64,000 bases of DNA from Salmonirosea aquatica (lineage in GTDB: Bacteria; Bacteroidota; Bacteroidia; Cytophagales; Spirosomataceae): NCBI RefSeq assembly GCF_009296315.1, contig NZ_WHLY01000002.1, positions 2,958,501 to 3,022,500 on the forward strand, read 5' to 3'. The number at the start of each line of letters is the position of its first letter. The first letter of the stretch is position 1. Position numbers and translations under genes: made by a program. Shown in pieces: positions 35,790 through 45,694 of this stretch. Below the pieces are notes generated by a model. The model was given only the letters and a program-made list of their open reading frames with translations. It was not told the origin of the DNA and searched no databases.

Positions 35790-37493
35790 TTATTCTTCCA
35801 CCCATTCCCTGCCCGTACAATAAAGCTTGTTTTTGCCATCTTGCCGAATCAGCACGTAAATTTTATACACGCCGGGCTCGACCGTATCCTGATGAAAGCT
35901 ACCCTCAAAGCCCCGGGCAAAATACCGGAGCCGGCGGAGAAATGTCTGGAGGGGCACCGCAAACTGGTCGGGAGCGGACGCATACACATGGGTAGCGGAT
36001 TTGAGTAGCATATAGGGGCCGTCGGTATAGTTCTTTTCGGCCTCCACAAAATTTTTCATGGCATAGGCGTGGATGGCTTCCTTGTACTGAAACAGCGTGT
36101 CCAAGGGGTAATTTCCCACGCAGGGCAGGGTGGTGGTTGCCGCGCGGGGGTTCCAGCCTTCGGCTAGTGGGTCCGCCGATTGATAGTAGCTGCGGATTTT
36201 TTCAAAATGCGCCTGATCCATCTCGAACATACTCAGACCCAGCCAGTCGGCATTGTAACGGGTATTGAATTCCTGGATAATAGCGGCCCGGCGACTGTTG
36301 ACCGCAACGGCGAAATTGACATACAGGATCGCCAGATTCAGGATGATTGTAAAGGGAATGGCTACTATAGCCCACATCCTGCGCCGGGCGGGAAGAAGCC
36401 AGGCCAAAGCCCCGAAATGCAAAGCAACCAGGGCCAGGGCGGTGTACATTCGGTAGCGACCTTTGAATAAAGACTCAAAACCTCCCAGCGGAATGCGCTT
36501 GTACACCACGGCAAAAGAAGTAATGGCAATGAAGATGAAAATGGCCAGCGCAAACTGCCCCATCGGACTAAGTGGGAGAGGCCTACCTACCAGAGCATGG
36601 AACAAGGGTAGAAGCTTCCGACGGAGAAGCAGCAGAAAAGTGATGATGATCAAGATACCCGCCCCTACCGTCAGAGCCAGCGGAATAGGATCGGTAGTAT
36701 AGGCATCCAGGGCAGCAATGGACCCAATAAAACCAAAGAAACCCGCTATGCCCTCCTTCACCTGCTGCATATCAGAAATATCGAGGCTGTCGGTCTTTTG
36801 GGGAAAGCCCGCGAAGTAGATAACGCCCACTACTATGGTCACACCTACGGTAATGAAAAAGTCTTTCCGCCTTCCGGTGATCCAGAGCAGGATCGCGATA
36901 ATGGCGAAAACCACAATGCCGTTGCCATAGCTATAGGTGGCCAGCAACGCGAAAAGAAGCGCTACAAAAAGACGATCCGGTGCATAGGTAGCGAAGTAGA
37001 AGGCTAGCATGGCAAAAAACAGCACGCCGAAATTACACAGTGAGCTTACGCCCCAAAACATGTTTTCGAAAGAGTGGATCGTGAACCAAATCCAGACGAT
37101 CGGCACAAAGTACCAGAGTGAAAGCTTTAGTCGACGGAAAACCGCATAGAATACACCCGCACAGCCCAACCAGCATAGGTTTCCAATGACCATCAGACTC
37201 ACCAGATTGACTTTTCCGAATAGATAGTAGGAAGCCAGTACCAGAGAACGGGAGAAAATAAGCCGATGCTCAGGAAAAGGATCGGTGAGGCGCTGCCAGC
37301 GTTCGAGCCAAGAGGCCTCTTCAAATCCCGGGATAACGCCTAGTATCAGTATATCGTCAAAGGCAACGTAATTGACATTCAGAGCCAGTTCAGCAAAGAT
37401 CCCAAAGTACAGCCCAATGGGCAGCATGCAAAGTAAGACTGCGAGCCACGTTTGTTTTAGGAGGGAATTGGAAATGGGGGATGGGAAAGCCAT
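35790..37493 (-). CDS. Polytopic membrane protein of unknown function
   Basis: The 567-residue protein starts at MAFPSPISNSLLKQ (37493). It has ten or more hydrophobic helices and a soluble C-terminal domain of about 150 residues. The layout resembles membrane glycosyltransferase-like proteins of surface polysaccharide synthesis, and a GDP-fucose synthase gene lies about 1.4 kb away. I see no confident catalytic motif, so the role is open. The ATG at 37529 adds 12 unsupported residues. Confidence 0.65.
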   Translation of the reverse strand: MAFPSPISNSLLKQTWLAVLLCMLPIGLYFGIFAELALNVNYVAFDDILILGVIPGFEEASWLERWQRLTDPFPEHRLIFSRSLVLASYYLFGKVNLVSLMVIGNLCWLGCAGVFYAVFRRLKLSLWYFVPIVWIWFTIHSFENMFWGVSSLCNFGVLFFAMLAFYFATYAPDRLFVALLFALLATYSYGNGIVVFAIIAILLWITGRRKDFFITVGVTIVVGVIYFAGFPQKTDSLDISDMQQVKEGIAGFFGFIGSIAALDAYTTDPIPLALTVGAGILIIITFLLLLRRKLLPLFHALVGRPLPLSPMGQFALAIFIFIAITSFAVVYKRIPLGGFESLFKGRYRMYTALALVALHFGALAWLLPARRRMWAIVAIPFTIILNLAILYVNFAVAVNSRRAAIIQEFNTRYNADWLGLSMFEMDQAHFEKIRSYYQSADPLAEGWNPRAATTTLPCVGNYPLDTLFQYKEAIHAYAMKNFVEAEKNYTDGPYMLLKSATHVYASAPDQFAVPLQTFLRRLRYFARGFEGSFHQDTVEPGVYKIYVLIRQDGKNKLYCTGREWVEE

Positions 37494-37576
37494 GAAAGGG
37501 ACGTCAGCGTACCGAAAAATCAGGGCCAAAAGTAGGAAAGATTTCCGGGAATGTGTCCGTAGTGGCCAGCGGCAAA

Positions 37577-38599
37577 TCAGTTTTGATCATCCACTTCGGC
37601 AGAAGCGCGCGGGTCTTTGGTGTAGTCGTACAGGAGTTTTCCTTTATCGTCCCACTCCCGCAGTACGAAGGGGTCAAACGCATCGTCCCAGCGGCTTTTG
37701 GGATACTGGGTTTCTTTTTTGCGCTGGCGCCGGTACTGATAATAGTCGATCCAACGCCCTACTTTTTGGCCCGAATCGTATTTTCCGTAGGTCATCAACT
37801 GGCCTTCGTCGTAAAAAGAGAAATAATCGCCGTCAATAATACCAAATTGTATAGGAACTACTTCCTTGATCTTGGTGTGGGCCGAATCGTAGTAGGTAAT
37901 TCGCGATTCAGCCGGAAATCCCCGGTACCAGTGTGACTTATCGAGCAGATTATATTTGGTGTCGTAGCGCGCCCAGCGACCATCCTTAACGCCCATATAA
38001 TAGTACCCCTCCTCCACCAAGTTACCCGAGACATACTTTTTGTACGGTCCGTGCAGAGGGAGCGCGCGTTCCTTGTCCTTAATGACGGCCGATTTGAGAG
38101 CCTTCGTTTTCGGATCGTACCAGCGGATATCGCGCACGTAGTCACTGATGGGCTTATACTCCTTCAGGACGTGAAAACTCTCGATGGTGGCCCGGTCGCT
38201 GCTACCGTATTTTACCTGGACATCCTCCATCGGAATGCCTTCATACTGGACCCGTGCCAGCCGCCCTTTCTTGGCTCTTTGGCGGCGTTCTGAGCGGCGA
38301 CTCTTGAATTCCTTGGCTTTTAGTCCCAGGTCGGGAATGGTTTCACCCAGCAACTGGGAGAGGCTGGCCGACTTGCCTTTTCCCCCGGGCAGCGATAGGC
38401 TTGCCGAAGGGTCCAAGCCTGGCAACTGGGCGTCGATTCCGGTGGATTTCAATAGTTTTTCGCGCAGGGTGTCCGTTTTCGCCTGGGTACCCTGCAGGCG
38501 ATCTTTGGCCGATTTCTTATTTTTTTCGGTTTGCGCCCAGCCATTGGCCAGGAGACTGATCCACAAAATACACACCCCGAGGGCGGTTTTCTGTATCAT
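37577..38599 (-). CDS. Secreted MORN-like (YwqK-type) repeat protein
   Basis: The 340-residue protein has a signal peptide (ILWISLLANGWAQ). A C-terminal series of MORN_2-like repeats follows (GYYYMGVKDGRWARYD, GDYFSFYDEGQLMTYGKYD, GQKVGRWIDYY). Such repeats are common in Bacteroidota surface or periplasmic proteins of unknown role. A Lys/Arg-rich stretch around residues 75-100 separates the repeats from the N-terminus. It follows no clear operon partner. Confidence 0.7.
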   Translation of the reverse strand: MIQKTALGVCILWISLLANGWAQTEKNKKSAKDRLQGTQAKTDTLREKLLKSTGIDAQLPGLDPSASLSLPGGKGKSASLSQLLGETIPDLGLKAKEFKSRRSERRQRAKKGRLARVQYEGIPMEDVQVKYGSSDRATIESFHVLKEYKPISDYVRDIRWYDPKTKALKSAVIKDKERALPLHGPYKKYVSGNLVEEGYYYMGVKDGRWARYDTKYNLLDKSHWYRGFPAESRITYYDSAHTKIKEVVPIQFGIIDGDYFSFYDEGQLMTYGKYDSGQKVGRWIDYYQYRRQRKKETQYPKSRWDDAFDPFVLREWDDKGKLLYDYTKDPRASAEVDDQN

Positions 38600-38804
38600 G
38601 GTTGTGCGTTCTATGAGCTTTTGATCTTCTTAACTTGTAACGAACCCAGCGTGATGTTATTGATTCACAAATAAATAAACTTATCCCGAATAAACGCTTT
38701 TTCAAATACCTTTACCACTTGTTTTCAGAGTCAGGGGTACCTCACCTCACGCTTTTCCGGGATTAGACTTTTTGGCTTTTATCCCATCATAACGCAAGGG
38801 GCGG

Positions 38805-38812
38805 TATATTTG
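38805..38812 (+). promoter_or_regulatory. Candidate -7 element TATATTTG upstream of GDP-fucose synthase
   Basis: An exact TAnnTTTG match 67 bp before the TTG start of the GDP-fucose synthase gene. No well-spaced -33 element is obvious. Confidence 0.5.
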
Positions 38813-38878
38813 TCCCGAACCTGATGGTCCAATGAATCGTTTAAAACCAAAAGCTATCAGCTACAAAAATAAAACACC

Positions 38879-39820
38879 TTGGAAAAGAACGCTAAGATTT
38901 ACATCGCTGGCCACCGGGGCATGGTGGGCTCGGCCATTCACCGAAAACTGAAATCGGAAGGTTTCACCAACTTCGTGGTCCGTACTTCGGCCGAACTTGA
39001 TTTACGTGAACAGTCGGCTGTACGTGAATTTTTCGACCAGGAGCGCCCCGAGTACGTTTTTCTGGCCGCGGCCAAGGTAGGGGGCATCATGGCTAACAAT
39101 ATCTACCGCGCTGACTTCCTGCTGGAAAACCTGCAAATCCAGAACAATGTCATCGACAGTGCACATCGGGTAGGTGTCCAGAAACTGATGTTCCTGGGCT
39201 CGTCATGTATCTACCCTAAACTGGCTCCCCAGCCCCTGCGGGAAGACTACCTGCTGACGGGACTACTCGAACCCACCAATGAACCCTACGCTATCGCCAA
39301 AATCGCGGGTATCAAACTCTGCGAAGCCTATCGCAGCCAGTACGGCAGCCATTTTATTTCGGTGATGCCTACTAATCTGTATGGCCCCAACGACAATTAT
39401 GATTTGAACAATTCCCACGTGCTACCCGCCATGATCCGGAAGTTTCACGAGGCCAAAGTAGAGGGAAAACCCTTTGTAGAACTATGGGGTACCGGATCGC
39501 CCCGGCGCGAGTTCCTGCACGCCAATGATCTGGCCGACGCCTGCTATTTCCTGATGCAGCACTACGACGAGCCCGAACTGATTAATATTGGTGTCGGTGA
39601 GGATGTTACCATTAAAGCTTTGGCCGAATTGATCCAGCAGGTGGTAGGGTATGAAGGGCAGATTCACTGGAATACCGACAAGCCCGATGGTACCCCACGC
39701 AAGCTGATGGATGTAGGCAAACTGCACGGATTGGGCTGGAAACATTCGATTGGAATTGAAGAAGGGATCAGGGCTACTTACCAGGACTTTCTGAAAAAAA
39801 TAGAAAGCTACGCGGTCTGA
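38879..39820 (+). CDS. fcl: GDP-L-fucose synthase
   Basis: The 313-residue NAD(P)-dependent epimerase/reductase has [14 protein letters not shown] (nucleotide-binding Gly motif), the family segment [20 protein letters not shown] and the catalytic YAIAK. It converts GDP-4-keto-6-deoxymannose to GDP-L-fucose for surface glycans. Translation seems to begin at TTG (38879), because an in-frame TAA lies three codons upstream and no ATG precedes the motif. The partner gene gmd is not adjacent. Confidence 0.94.
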   Translation: MEKNAKIYIAGHRGMVGSAIHRKLKSEGFTNFVVRTSAELDLREQSAVREFFDQERPEYVFLAAAKVGGIMANNIYRADFLLENLQIQNNVIDSAHRVGVQKLMFLGSSCIYPKLAPQPLREDYLLTGLLEPTNEPYAIAKIAGIKLCEAYRSQYGSHFISVMPTNLYGPNDNYDLNNSHVLPAMIRKFHEAKVEGKPFVELWGTGSPRREFLHANDLADACYFLMQHYDEPELINIGVGEDVTIKALAELIQQVVGYEGQIHWNTDKPDGTPRKLMDVGKLHGLGWKHSIGIEEGIRATYQDFLKKIESYAV

Positions 39821-39929
39821 GAAGAGGCCGGGGGAAGTAGAAGTAAAAAATTATGAAACCTAATTATTGTAGGTGAAAGTCCGGTTTAGCCCACGATAAT
39901 TTTATGCTTTAAGAAAATTCCCCTATTTA

Positions 39930-39963
39930 TTTGTAATAATCTTCGGAAAACTCAGTAGCTTTG
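39930..39963 (+). promoter_or_regulatory. Candidate promoter for the Lrp-type regulator gene
   Basis: TTTG at 39930-39933 and TAGCTTTG at 39956-39963, spacer 22 bp, fit the Bacteroidota promoter form. It lies 41 bp before the ATG at 40005. Confidence 0.6.
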
Positions 39964-40004
39964 CAGCGTTCATTTCAGGGCTCCTTATAATCCGTTGCAA
40001 AGCA

Positions 40005-40478
40005 ATGTCATCTAACTTGAAACTCGATCAGATCGATCGTAAAGTACTGGAAATACTCCAATCTAACGCCAAAATCACTAACGCGCAGCTTTCTAAAGAA
40101 ATCGGACTTTCTCCTGCCCCCACGCTCGAACGTGTTAAAAAACTGGAACATGCAGGTATCATCAAGAGTTACCATGCTCAGTTGGATCCCGAAAAGGTAG
40201 GGCTGGGGGTAAGTACCTTTGTGCAGATTTCCTTAGTCGGTCACAAAAAAGTGGTAACCGATTCTTTTGTAGCAAAAGTCAATTCGATTCCTGACATCAT
40301 CGAATGCCATCACATTACCGGAACGGGTGATTTTCTGATCAAAGTGATTTCAAAGGACATCAGCACTTACCAAAAACTGATGCTTGAAACGATCAACGAG
40401 ATCGAGGAAGTGGCCAATACACAGACGATGGTAATTCTATCTACCTTTAAGGAAAGCAAAACACTTCCCTTGCCTTAA
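40005..40478 (+). CDS. Lrp/AsnC family transcriptional regulator
   Basis: The 157-residue protein has an N-terminal winged helix-turn-helix (LDQIDRKVLEILQSNAKITN, then LSKEIGLSPAPTLERVKKLE) and the C-terminal Lrp ligand domain (ECHHITGTGDFLIKVISKD). Such proteins bind amino acids or related ligands and control metabolism genes. It is followed by a strong bidirectional terminator. The target genes are unknown. Confidence 0.92.
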   Translation: MSSNLKLDQIDRKVLEILQSNAKITNAQLSKEIGLSPAPTLERVKKLEHAGIIKSYHAQLDPEKVGLGVSTFVQISLVGHKKVVTDSFVAKVNSIPDIIECHHITGTGDFLIKVISKDISTYQKLMLETINEIEEVANTQTMVILSTFKESKTLPLP

Positions 40479-40509
40479 TATAAGAAGGTAAGATCACTCG
40501 GATGTAATA

Positions 40510-40546
40510 AAAACGCCCCGCTCTCGGTCCGAGAGCGGGGCGTTTT
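40510..40546. terminator. Bidirectional terminator between convergent genes
   Basis: A 16-bp perfect stem (arms 40510-40525 and 40531-40546, 5-base loop) starts with A4 and ends with T4, so it can serve the Lrp regulator gene and the convergent TPR gene. Confidence 0.9.
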
Positions 40547-40559
40547 CTGTATCGCTCTA

Positions 40560-41798
40560 TTATTTGCGGCGGCGGCTGCGCCGATCCTCCCGACGGTTTT
40601 TTTTCAAATCGTCAATGGCTTTCTTAGCCTCATCGTGCTGGCTCGACTTGCGGTCGGCCTTATCATAGGCCAGCTTATAGTAACGCTGCGCTTCATCCAG
40701 ATTCTTCCTTTCCTGGGCGATCTTACCCAGCCCGATCAGCGACGACACATAGTAGCCAGCATCCAGCGAATTGGTCTGAACCGAATAGTTGATGGCCTTC
40801 TGGTAGTAGTTGGCCGCTTCTTCGTAATTTTTATCGTAGTTGAAACTGTAATAACCCAGTACGTAGGCGGCGTTCCGACCACTTACGCCCTCGTAGCCGG
40901 GCAGGCCACGTTCGATTTTGTCCAGCATATTACGAGCCGCCTGACGCGCCTCGCTCGAATGGCCCGTTACAAAAGCCGAGCGGCAAAAATAGCGCTCAAA
41001 GTAGGGATTGTCCGGGAACGTCTGCCACATATACTTGGCCATATCATACGCTTTGCCGTACTGATTTTCCAGGCTGTAAATCTGCAGCAGGAAGTACCTC
41101 GCCTCTACGCGGGTATAAAAGGCGTTATTGGCTACTTTTTCCAATTGCTGGATACCCAGTTTCTTATTTCCCTTCTGAAAGAAAATCAGCACCGGTTTCA
41201 GCAGGGGGTACTCTTTAGGTATCCACTCGGAATAATAATTATAAATGCCGTCGCCAAACAATAGCTCCGGGCTCAGCTCACCGTACCCTTTACTTTTCTC
41301 TAGGTACTTGAGCGCGTTCTTTCCCGCAAAGGTAGCCTTCGTCCATTGCTTGCGCTCGGCGTATAGCCTCCCCTTGAAAGCATAGGCCGCTGCCAGGAAA
41401 AAAGCCGGTTCCACCTTGTATTCTTTCTGTTCGTAAAGTTTTTCCGCCAGGTAAATACACGAATCCATGCGGGCCAGAAAACGGTCGTCGTAGGCCGTAT
41501 TGTCCGTATTTGGGACAATTTTCCACCAGTCGGCCAATCCCATTAGAAACTGAGGCATGGGGTGGTGGGGGTACCGGTACTTCAACCAGCGGAACTCGGA
41601 TTCCGCCTCGCTGAACTTGTAGTTATAGAGCAAATTGATGGCCTCGGTTGCTTCGATCTGCACGCCGGGGTTTTTCAGCAGCATATCGTAGTTCTTGTCG
41701 AGGTCGGAGGCCGAGTAAAGCTGAGCCCGGCCGGGAGTCAGAGCCAGTACCAGCCAAAACAAGAAAATCAGGGGATATGGATTGCTTTTTTTTAGCAT
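40560..41798 (-). CDS. Secreted TPR protein
   Basis: The 412-residue protein starts at MLKKSNPYPLIFLFWLVLAL (41798), a signal peptide ending near PGRAQ. Several degenerate tetratricopeptide repeats follow, for example YNFDKNYEEAANYYQKAI in spirit (the real text is YSFNYDKNYEEAANYYQ) and GKIAQERKNLDEAQRYYKLA, plus a Lys/Arg-rich tail. TPRs mediate protein contacts. The ATG at 41825 gives a longer leader without a signal at its very start. The genomic context gives no clear partner. Confidence 0.75.
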   Translation of the reverse strand: MLKKSNPYPLIFLFWLVLALTPGRAQLYSASDLDKNYDMLLKNPGVQIEATEAINLLYNYKFSEAESEFRWLKYRYPHHPMPQFLMGLADWWKIVPNTDNTAYDDRFLARMDSCIYLAEKLYEQKEYKVEPAFFLAAAYAFKGRLYAERKQWTKATFAGKNALKYLEKSKGYGELSPELLFGDGIYNYYSEWIPKEYPLLKPVLIFFQKGNKKLGIQQLEKVANNAFYTRVEARYFLLQIYSLENQYGKAYDMAKYMWQTFPDNPYFERYFCRSAFVTGHSSEARQAARNMLDKIERGLPGYEGVSGRNAAYVLGYYSFNYDKNYEEAANYYQKAINYSVQTNSLDAGYYVSSLIGLGKIAQERKNLDEAQRYYKLAYDKADRKSSQHDEAKKAIDDLKKNRREDRRSRRRK

Positions 41799-41911
41799 AA
41801 AATCAAACTCAAAAATCTGTCCCAAAGTAACGCAGGTTTGGTATTTTCCGTTTGTCGTAGGGGCTAATTTTAAAAAATGGGTTAATTTGGCCCTTCACGC
41901 CCAAATCGTCT

Positions 41912-42499
41912 ATGATTACTGTAAAAGATAAAACCTTTGTACCCTTTCTGGATCCCAACGAGCTGGAGCGGCGGATCAAAGAACTGGCCACTGAACTTAA
42001 CGAAGACTACCAGGATAAGAGTCCTCTGTTTGTGGTGGTGTTGAAAGGCGCCTTTCTGTTCGCCGCCGAGCTGTTCAAGTACGTGACCATTCCCAGTGAG
42101 ATTACCTTCGTCCGGCTCTCGTCGTACGAAACCATGGAGTCGTCGGGACGGGTCAAGCAAATTATCGGACTGGAAGAGTCCGTGCAGGACCGGCACGTGG
42201 TGATTGTGGAGGACATCGTCGATACTGGCCTCACGATGGCCCAACTCACCGCTCAACTCCGGGGTAAGGGTGCGATCAGTGTAGAAATCGCTACGTTACT
42301 TCATAAGCCCGAGGCCATGCGTGAAGAAGTGGATACTCGCTATGTAGGCTTCGTAATAGAAAACCGTTTCGTGGTTGGCTTTGGTCTGGATTATGAAGAG
42401 CAGGGTCGCAATCTTAATGGGGTGTATGTGTTGGCGGAGGCTCCCGAGGAGAAGGATACCAAAGAGGCACAGCCAGAAGGGAACAAAGGCACAAAGTAA
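41912..42499 (+). CDS. hpt: Hypoxanthine phosphoribosyltransferase
   Basis: The 195-residue purine-salvage enzyme has the PRPP-binding loop VVIVEDIVDTGLTM and the upstream LFVVVLKGAFLFAAEL strand. The C-terminal GFVIENRFVVGFGLDYEEQGRNL matches the family's substrate region. A charged tail (APEEKDTKEAQPEGNKGTK) follows and is longer than usual. It makes IMP or GMP from hypoxanthine or guanine. It is divergent from the TPR gene. Confidence 0.93.
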   Translation: MITVKDKTFVPFLDPNELERRIKELATELNEDYQDKSPLFVVVLKGAFLFAAELFKYVTIPSEITFVRLSSYETMESSGRVKQIIGLEESVQDRHVVIVEDIVDTGLTMAQLTAQLRGKGAISVEIATLLHKPEAMREEVDTRYVGFVIENRFVVGFGLDYEEQGRNLNGVYVLAEAPEEKDTKEAQPEGNKGTK

Positions 42500-42614
42500 C
42501 CGAGTACCAAAGCAAGAAAACTTTTATGTACCATCCTACCTTTCACCTTTCACCTTTTGCCTTTGCCGCTATGTACCCCATAAATAAATTCACTTCTAAA
42601 CCCCAACACTGAAA

Positions 42615-44012
42615 ATGCAGCTACAATTTCATGGTGCGGCCCGTATGGTAACGGGTAGCAAGCACCTCATCACCACCGATCAAGGTACCAAAATTCTATT
42701 GGACTGCGGCCTGTTTCAGGGTATTCAAACCGATGAACTAAATCAGCATTTCGGATTCAACCCTTCGGAAATCGACTATCTCGTGCTATCACACGCCCAC
42801 ATCGACCACAGTGGACTTATTCCGCGGCTGGTGAAGCAGGGGTTTAAGGGCCCGATTTATTGCACGGGAGCTACGGCGGATTTGTGCCAAATCATGCTTA
42901 TGGACAGCGCCTATATTCAGGAAAAGGACGTAGAACGCATCAATAAGCGCCGTCGCCATCAGGGACGGGAAGAACTGGAAATGCTCTATGATTCCGAAGA
43001 TGCCAAGCGGGCGCTGGATTTGTTCAAACCTGTACGCTACGGCCAAAATTTCCAACTGGGAAAGGATGAAGTCGATGTGTTTTTTACCGATGCTGCCCAC
43101 ATCATCGGCAGCGCGGCGGTGAATCTGAATATTAAAGATGGGGGTACCTTCAAGAAATTGACGTTTACGGGTGACATTGGCCGGCCCGAAGACAAAATCC
43201 TGCGCAAGTGGGACGATTTTCCACAGGCTGACCTCATCATCTGCGAGTCGACCTATGGCGACCGCCTACACGAGGCCCAGCCCGATTTGCAGGCGCACCT
43301 GCAACGCATCGTGTACAAATGTTGTGTCGAAGACCGGGGAAAACTGATCATACCCGCTTTTGCTGTGGATCGGACTCAGGAACTAATCTATGCCCTGGAC
43401 CGCCTGTCCAGCGCGGGTCAACTACCGCGCATACCGGTATATATCGATAGCCCCCTGGCCATCAAGGCTACGGCGGTGATGAAAGCCAATGAAGAGTACT
43501 TCAATCCGGAAATTCTGGATTACATCGAGCGCGACGGTGATGCCTTTGCGTTCCCTTATCTCCACTATATTTCCGATGTGGCCGATTCCAAGGCCATCAA
43601 TGACCGCGACGAGCCCTGCATTATCATCTCAGCGTCGGGCATGGCTGAGGCCGGGCGTGTGAAGCACCACATCAAGAATAACATCGAAAAACCTTCGACC
43701 ACAATTTTGTTTGTGGGGTACGCTGCTCCCCATACCCTGGCGGGGCAGTTGAAGCGGGGCGAGAAACATGTCAATATTTTCGGGCAGGAGTACGAAGTGA
43801 AAGCCCATATTCAAGCCCTGGAATCGTTTTCAGCCCACGGCGACTACAACGAAATGATTGATTTTCTTTCTTGCCAGGATGCGGCGCGGGTAGATCAGCT
43901 TTTTCTGGTACACGGGGAGTACGACACGCAGACGAGTTTCAAACTGAAACTCCAGCGCGAAGGCTTCGGCCGCATTCACATTCCCGAAATGCACGAGCGG
44001 GTGGTAGTATAG
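42615..44012 (+). CDS. Metallo-beta-lactamase fold RNA hydrolase (beta-CASP family)
   Basis: The 465-residue protein has the zinc motif SHAHIDHSGLIPRLV, a further Asp/His pair in TDAAHIIGSAAV, LTFTGDIGRP, and the beta-CASP part with SASGMAEAGRVKHHI and a late ESFSAHGDYNEM motif. This resembles the CPSF-73/Ysh1-like bacterial exonuclease group that acts on RNA. It is cytoplasmic, as no signal is present. It sits 115 bp after hpt and before the tRNA-Leu gene. Confidence 0.88.
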   Translation: MQLQFHGAARMVTGSKHLITTDQGTKILLDCGLFQGIQTDELNQHFGFNPSEIDYLVLSHAHIDHSGLIPRLVKQGFKGPIYCTGATADLCQIMLMDSAYIQEKDVERINKRRRHQGREELEMLYDSEDAKRALDLFKPVRYGQNFQLGKDEVDVFFTDAAHIIGSAAVNLNIKDGGTFKKLTFTGDIGRPEDKILRKWDDFPQADLIICESTYGDRLHEAQPDLQAHLQRIVYKCCVEDRGKLIIPAFAVDRTQELIYALDRLSSAGQLPRIPVYIDSPLAIKATAVMKANEEYFNPEILDYIERDGDAFAFPYLHYISDVADSKAINDRDEPCIIISASGMAEAGRVKHHIKNNIEKPSTTILFVGYAAPHTLAGQLKRGEKHVNIFGQEYEVKAHIQALESFSAHGDYNEMIDFLSCQDAARVDQLFLVHGEYDTQTSFKLKLQREGFGRIHIPEMHERVVV

Positions 44013-44186
44013 TAGGATTCATTCGAGGATGTTCGAGTGGGTCAAGTGGACAGCTGCCCCAGACACCATACAGGCCGTTTCTCCAAAGCAACAGGTAATC
44101 ATGGTAATAATGAGGCTAATGCCTATTCATACCCGACTTTATAGACGCGATTAGTAAACCTACGCATAAACAATTCGACAAAACAC

Positions 44187-44218
44187 TTGCACAAATAAAA
44201 CCAATGCGCTTATCTTTG
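44187..44218 (+). promoter_or_regulatory. Promoter of the tRNA-Leu gene
   Basis: TTG (44187-44189) and TATCTTTG (44211-44218), with a 21-bp spacer, match the Bacteroidota promoter form closely. The tRNA begins 20 bp after the -7 element. Confidence 0.75.
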
Positions 44219-44237
44219 TGGCCCCAATAGGGAATCT

Positions 44238-44321
44238 GGCGGAGTGGTGGAATTGGTAGACACGCACGTTTCAGAGGCGTGTGTCTTTGCGGACATGCGA
44301 GTTCGAGTCTCGCCTCCGTCA
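44238..44321 (+). tRNA. tRNA-Leu (anticodon CAG)
   Basis: The acceptor stem GGCGGAG pairs with CTCCGTC. The D-loop reads AATTGGTAGA. The anticodon stem CACGT/GCGTG encloses loop TTCAGAG with anticodon CAG. A long variable arm (TGTCTTTGCGGACA) marks a class II tRNA. The T arm is GCGAG-TTCGAGT-CTCGC. The discriminator is A and CCA is not encoded. It reads CUG leucine codons. Confidence 0.95.
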
Positions 44322-44337
44322 CACTTCTAAAGTTAAA

Positions 44338-44363
44338 AAGCCTTCGCGAAAGCGAAGGCTTTT
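44338..44363 (+). terminator. Terminator after tRNA-Leu
   Basis: AAGCCTTCGC (44338-44347) pairs with GCGAAGGCTT (44352-44361) around a GAAA tetraloop, and T residues follow. Confidence 0.9.
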
Positions 44364-44443
44364 GTTTGTAGGGCGGTCGGAGCGACGGTCGCCATCTTGC
44401 CCGTCTTTTTTATTTGGATAAAATCACAAAGAGGTTCCCTTTT

Positions 44444-44986
44444 CTATTCAATATCCCGTTTCTCTCTTGCCCGCTTCGCCAGACGCACTGCGCTCATGAT
44501 GAGCACCGCAAAAACAAGTAGCCCACCGACCCCCCAAAGCCATTGAACGGTACTTTTTAAGATAACCAAAAAAACGATGGCAAACAGGAATATGGTAGCC
44601 ACCTCATTCCAGAGTCGTAGTTGCAAGGACGAAAAACGAAACTGTTCGGCCTTCAATTCGTACAGGAGTTTTCGGGTATACAGGTGGTACCCTACCAGCC
44701 CCGCCACAAACCCCAGCTTGATCTGCATCCAGCCCTGACTCAGCCACTCGGGCATCAGATAGAGCAGGGTAGTACCTGTAATGAGGGTGAGCCACAGGGC
44801 GGGTACCATAATCGCCCGGAACAATAGACCCTCCATTTTGACAAACTGCCCAAACAAAACCCGGCGCTCCGTTTCGGGACGGTCGTTGGCTTCAGTATGG
44901 TACACAAATAGGCGTGGCATATAGAACAATCCTGCGAACCAGCTCACGATAAAAATGATGTGCAGTGATTTTACGTAGAGGTACAT
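44444..44986 (-). CDS. hemJ: Protoporphyrinogen oxidase HemJ-type (CopD-like) membrane protein
   Basis: The 180-residue protein has four or more helices and begins MYLYVKSLHIIFIVSWFAGL, with the conserved FYMPRLFVYHTEA segment and the Lys of MQIKLGFVAGLVGYH. This pattern is that of HemJ, which oxidises protoporphyrinogen IX in bacteria lacking HemY/HemG. A heme-synthesis partner, hemB, lies elsewhere in the window. The CopD-like label is the broader superfamily. Confidence 0.88.
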   Translation of the reverse strand: MYLYVKSLHIIFIVSWFAGLFYMPRLFVYHTEANDRPETERRVLFGQFVKMEGLLFRAIMVPALWLTLITGTTLLYLMPEWLSQGWMQIKLGFVAGLVGYHLYTRKLLYELKAEQFRFSSLQLRLWNEVATIFLFAIVFLVILKSTVQWLWGVGGLLVFAVLIMSAVRLAKRAREKRDIE

Positions 44987-45114
44987 GAAGGGTTGGCTAA
45001 GGGGAGGGTACCTTGGAAAACTTTCTTTCCGGCCGAATGGTTATTTAACAATTAACAAAACTACGATAACACGGACACCCTTCAAAACGGTGTCTGCGTT
45101 GAAAACAGAAATAT

Positions 45115-45678
45115 ATGAACAACGAAACCAACAGCGACCTCAGCGTCGCCACCTTCGGTACGGGTTGCTTCTGGTGTACCGAGGCCGTTTTCCAAACCAT
45201 GCAGGGGGTACATAAGGTAGTATCGGGTTATTCGGGCGGACAGCGCGCAAACCCTACCTACGAACAGGTATGCAGCGGGGCGACCGGCCATGCTGAATGC
45301 GTACAGGTTACCTACGATCCCAATCAGGTCAGTTACGCCGAGTTGCTCGAAGCTTTTTTCCGCAGCCACGACCCTACCACGCTCAACCGCCAGGGCAACG
45401 ATGTAGGTACCCAGTATCGGTCGGTTATTTTCTACCACAACGAAGGCCAGCACCAGCTCGCCGAAGAGGCTGTAAAAGAGTTGGATAAATCGGGCGCTTA
45501 TTCAAATCCGATCGTTACGGAAATTTCACCGGCCGAAACCTTCTACCCTGCCGAGGCCTACCACCAGAATTATTTCATCAACAATCCCGGCCAGGGGTAC
45601 TGTGCCTTTGTGGTAGCGCCCAAGGTGGAAAAATTCAAGAAAGTCTTCAAAGAGAAACTGAAGCCGGAATTCGTTTAG
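45115..45678 (+). CDS. msrA: Peptide methionine sulfoxide reductase MsrA
   Basis: The 187-residue enzyme reduces methionine-S-sulfoxide. It has the catalytic motif GTGCFWCTEAVF (Cys18), VVSGYSGGQRANPTYEQV, and GHAECVQVTYDP with the conserved GHAE. The C-terminal AEAYHQNYFINNPGQGYC carries the YHQ/NY residues. There is no signal peptide, so it is cytoplasmic. It is divergent from hemJ and convergent with a nitroreductase gene. Confidence 0.96.
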   Translation: MNNETNSDLSVATFGTGCFWCTEAVFQTMQGVHKVVSGYSGGQRANPTYEQVCSGATGHAECVQVTYDPNQVSYAELLEAFFRSHDPTTLNRQGNDVGTQYRSVIFYHNEGQHQLAEEAVKELDKSGAYSNPIVTEISPAETFYPAEAYHQNYFINNPGQGYCAFVVAPKVEKFKKVFKEKLKPEFV

Positions 45679-45694
45679 GATTGGGAGAAAAGTC

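Noticed and set aside
45072-45100. Possible hairpin in the msrA leader
   Set aside because: Short stem with mismatches and no T tract. Too weak to call.
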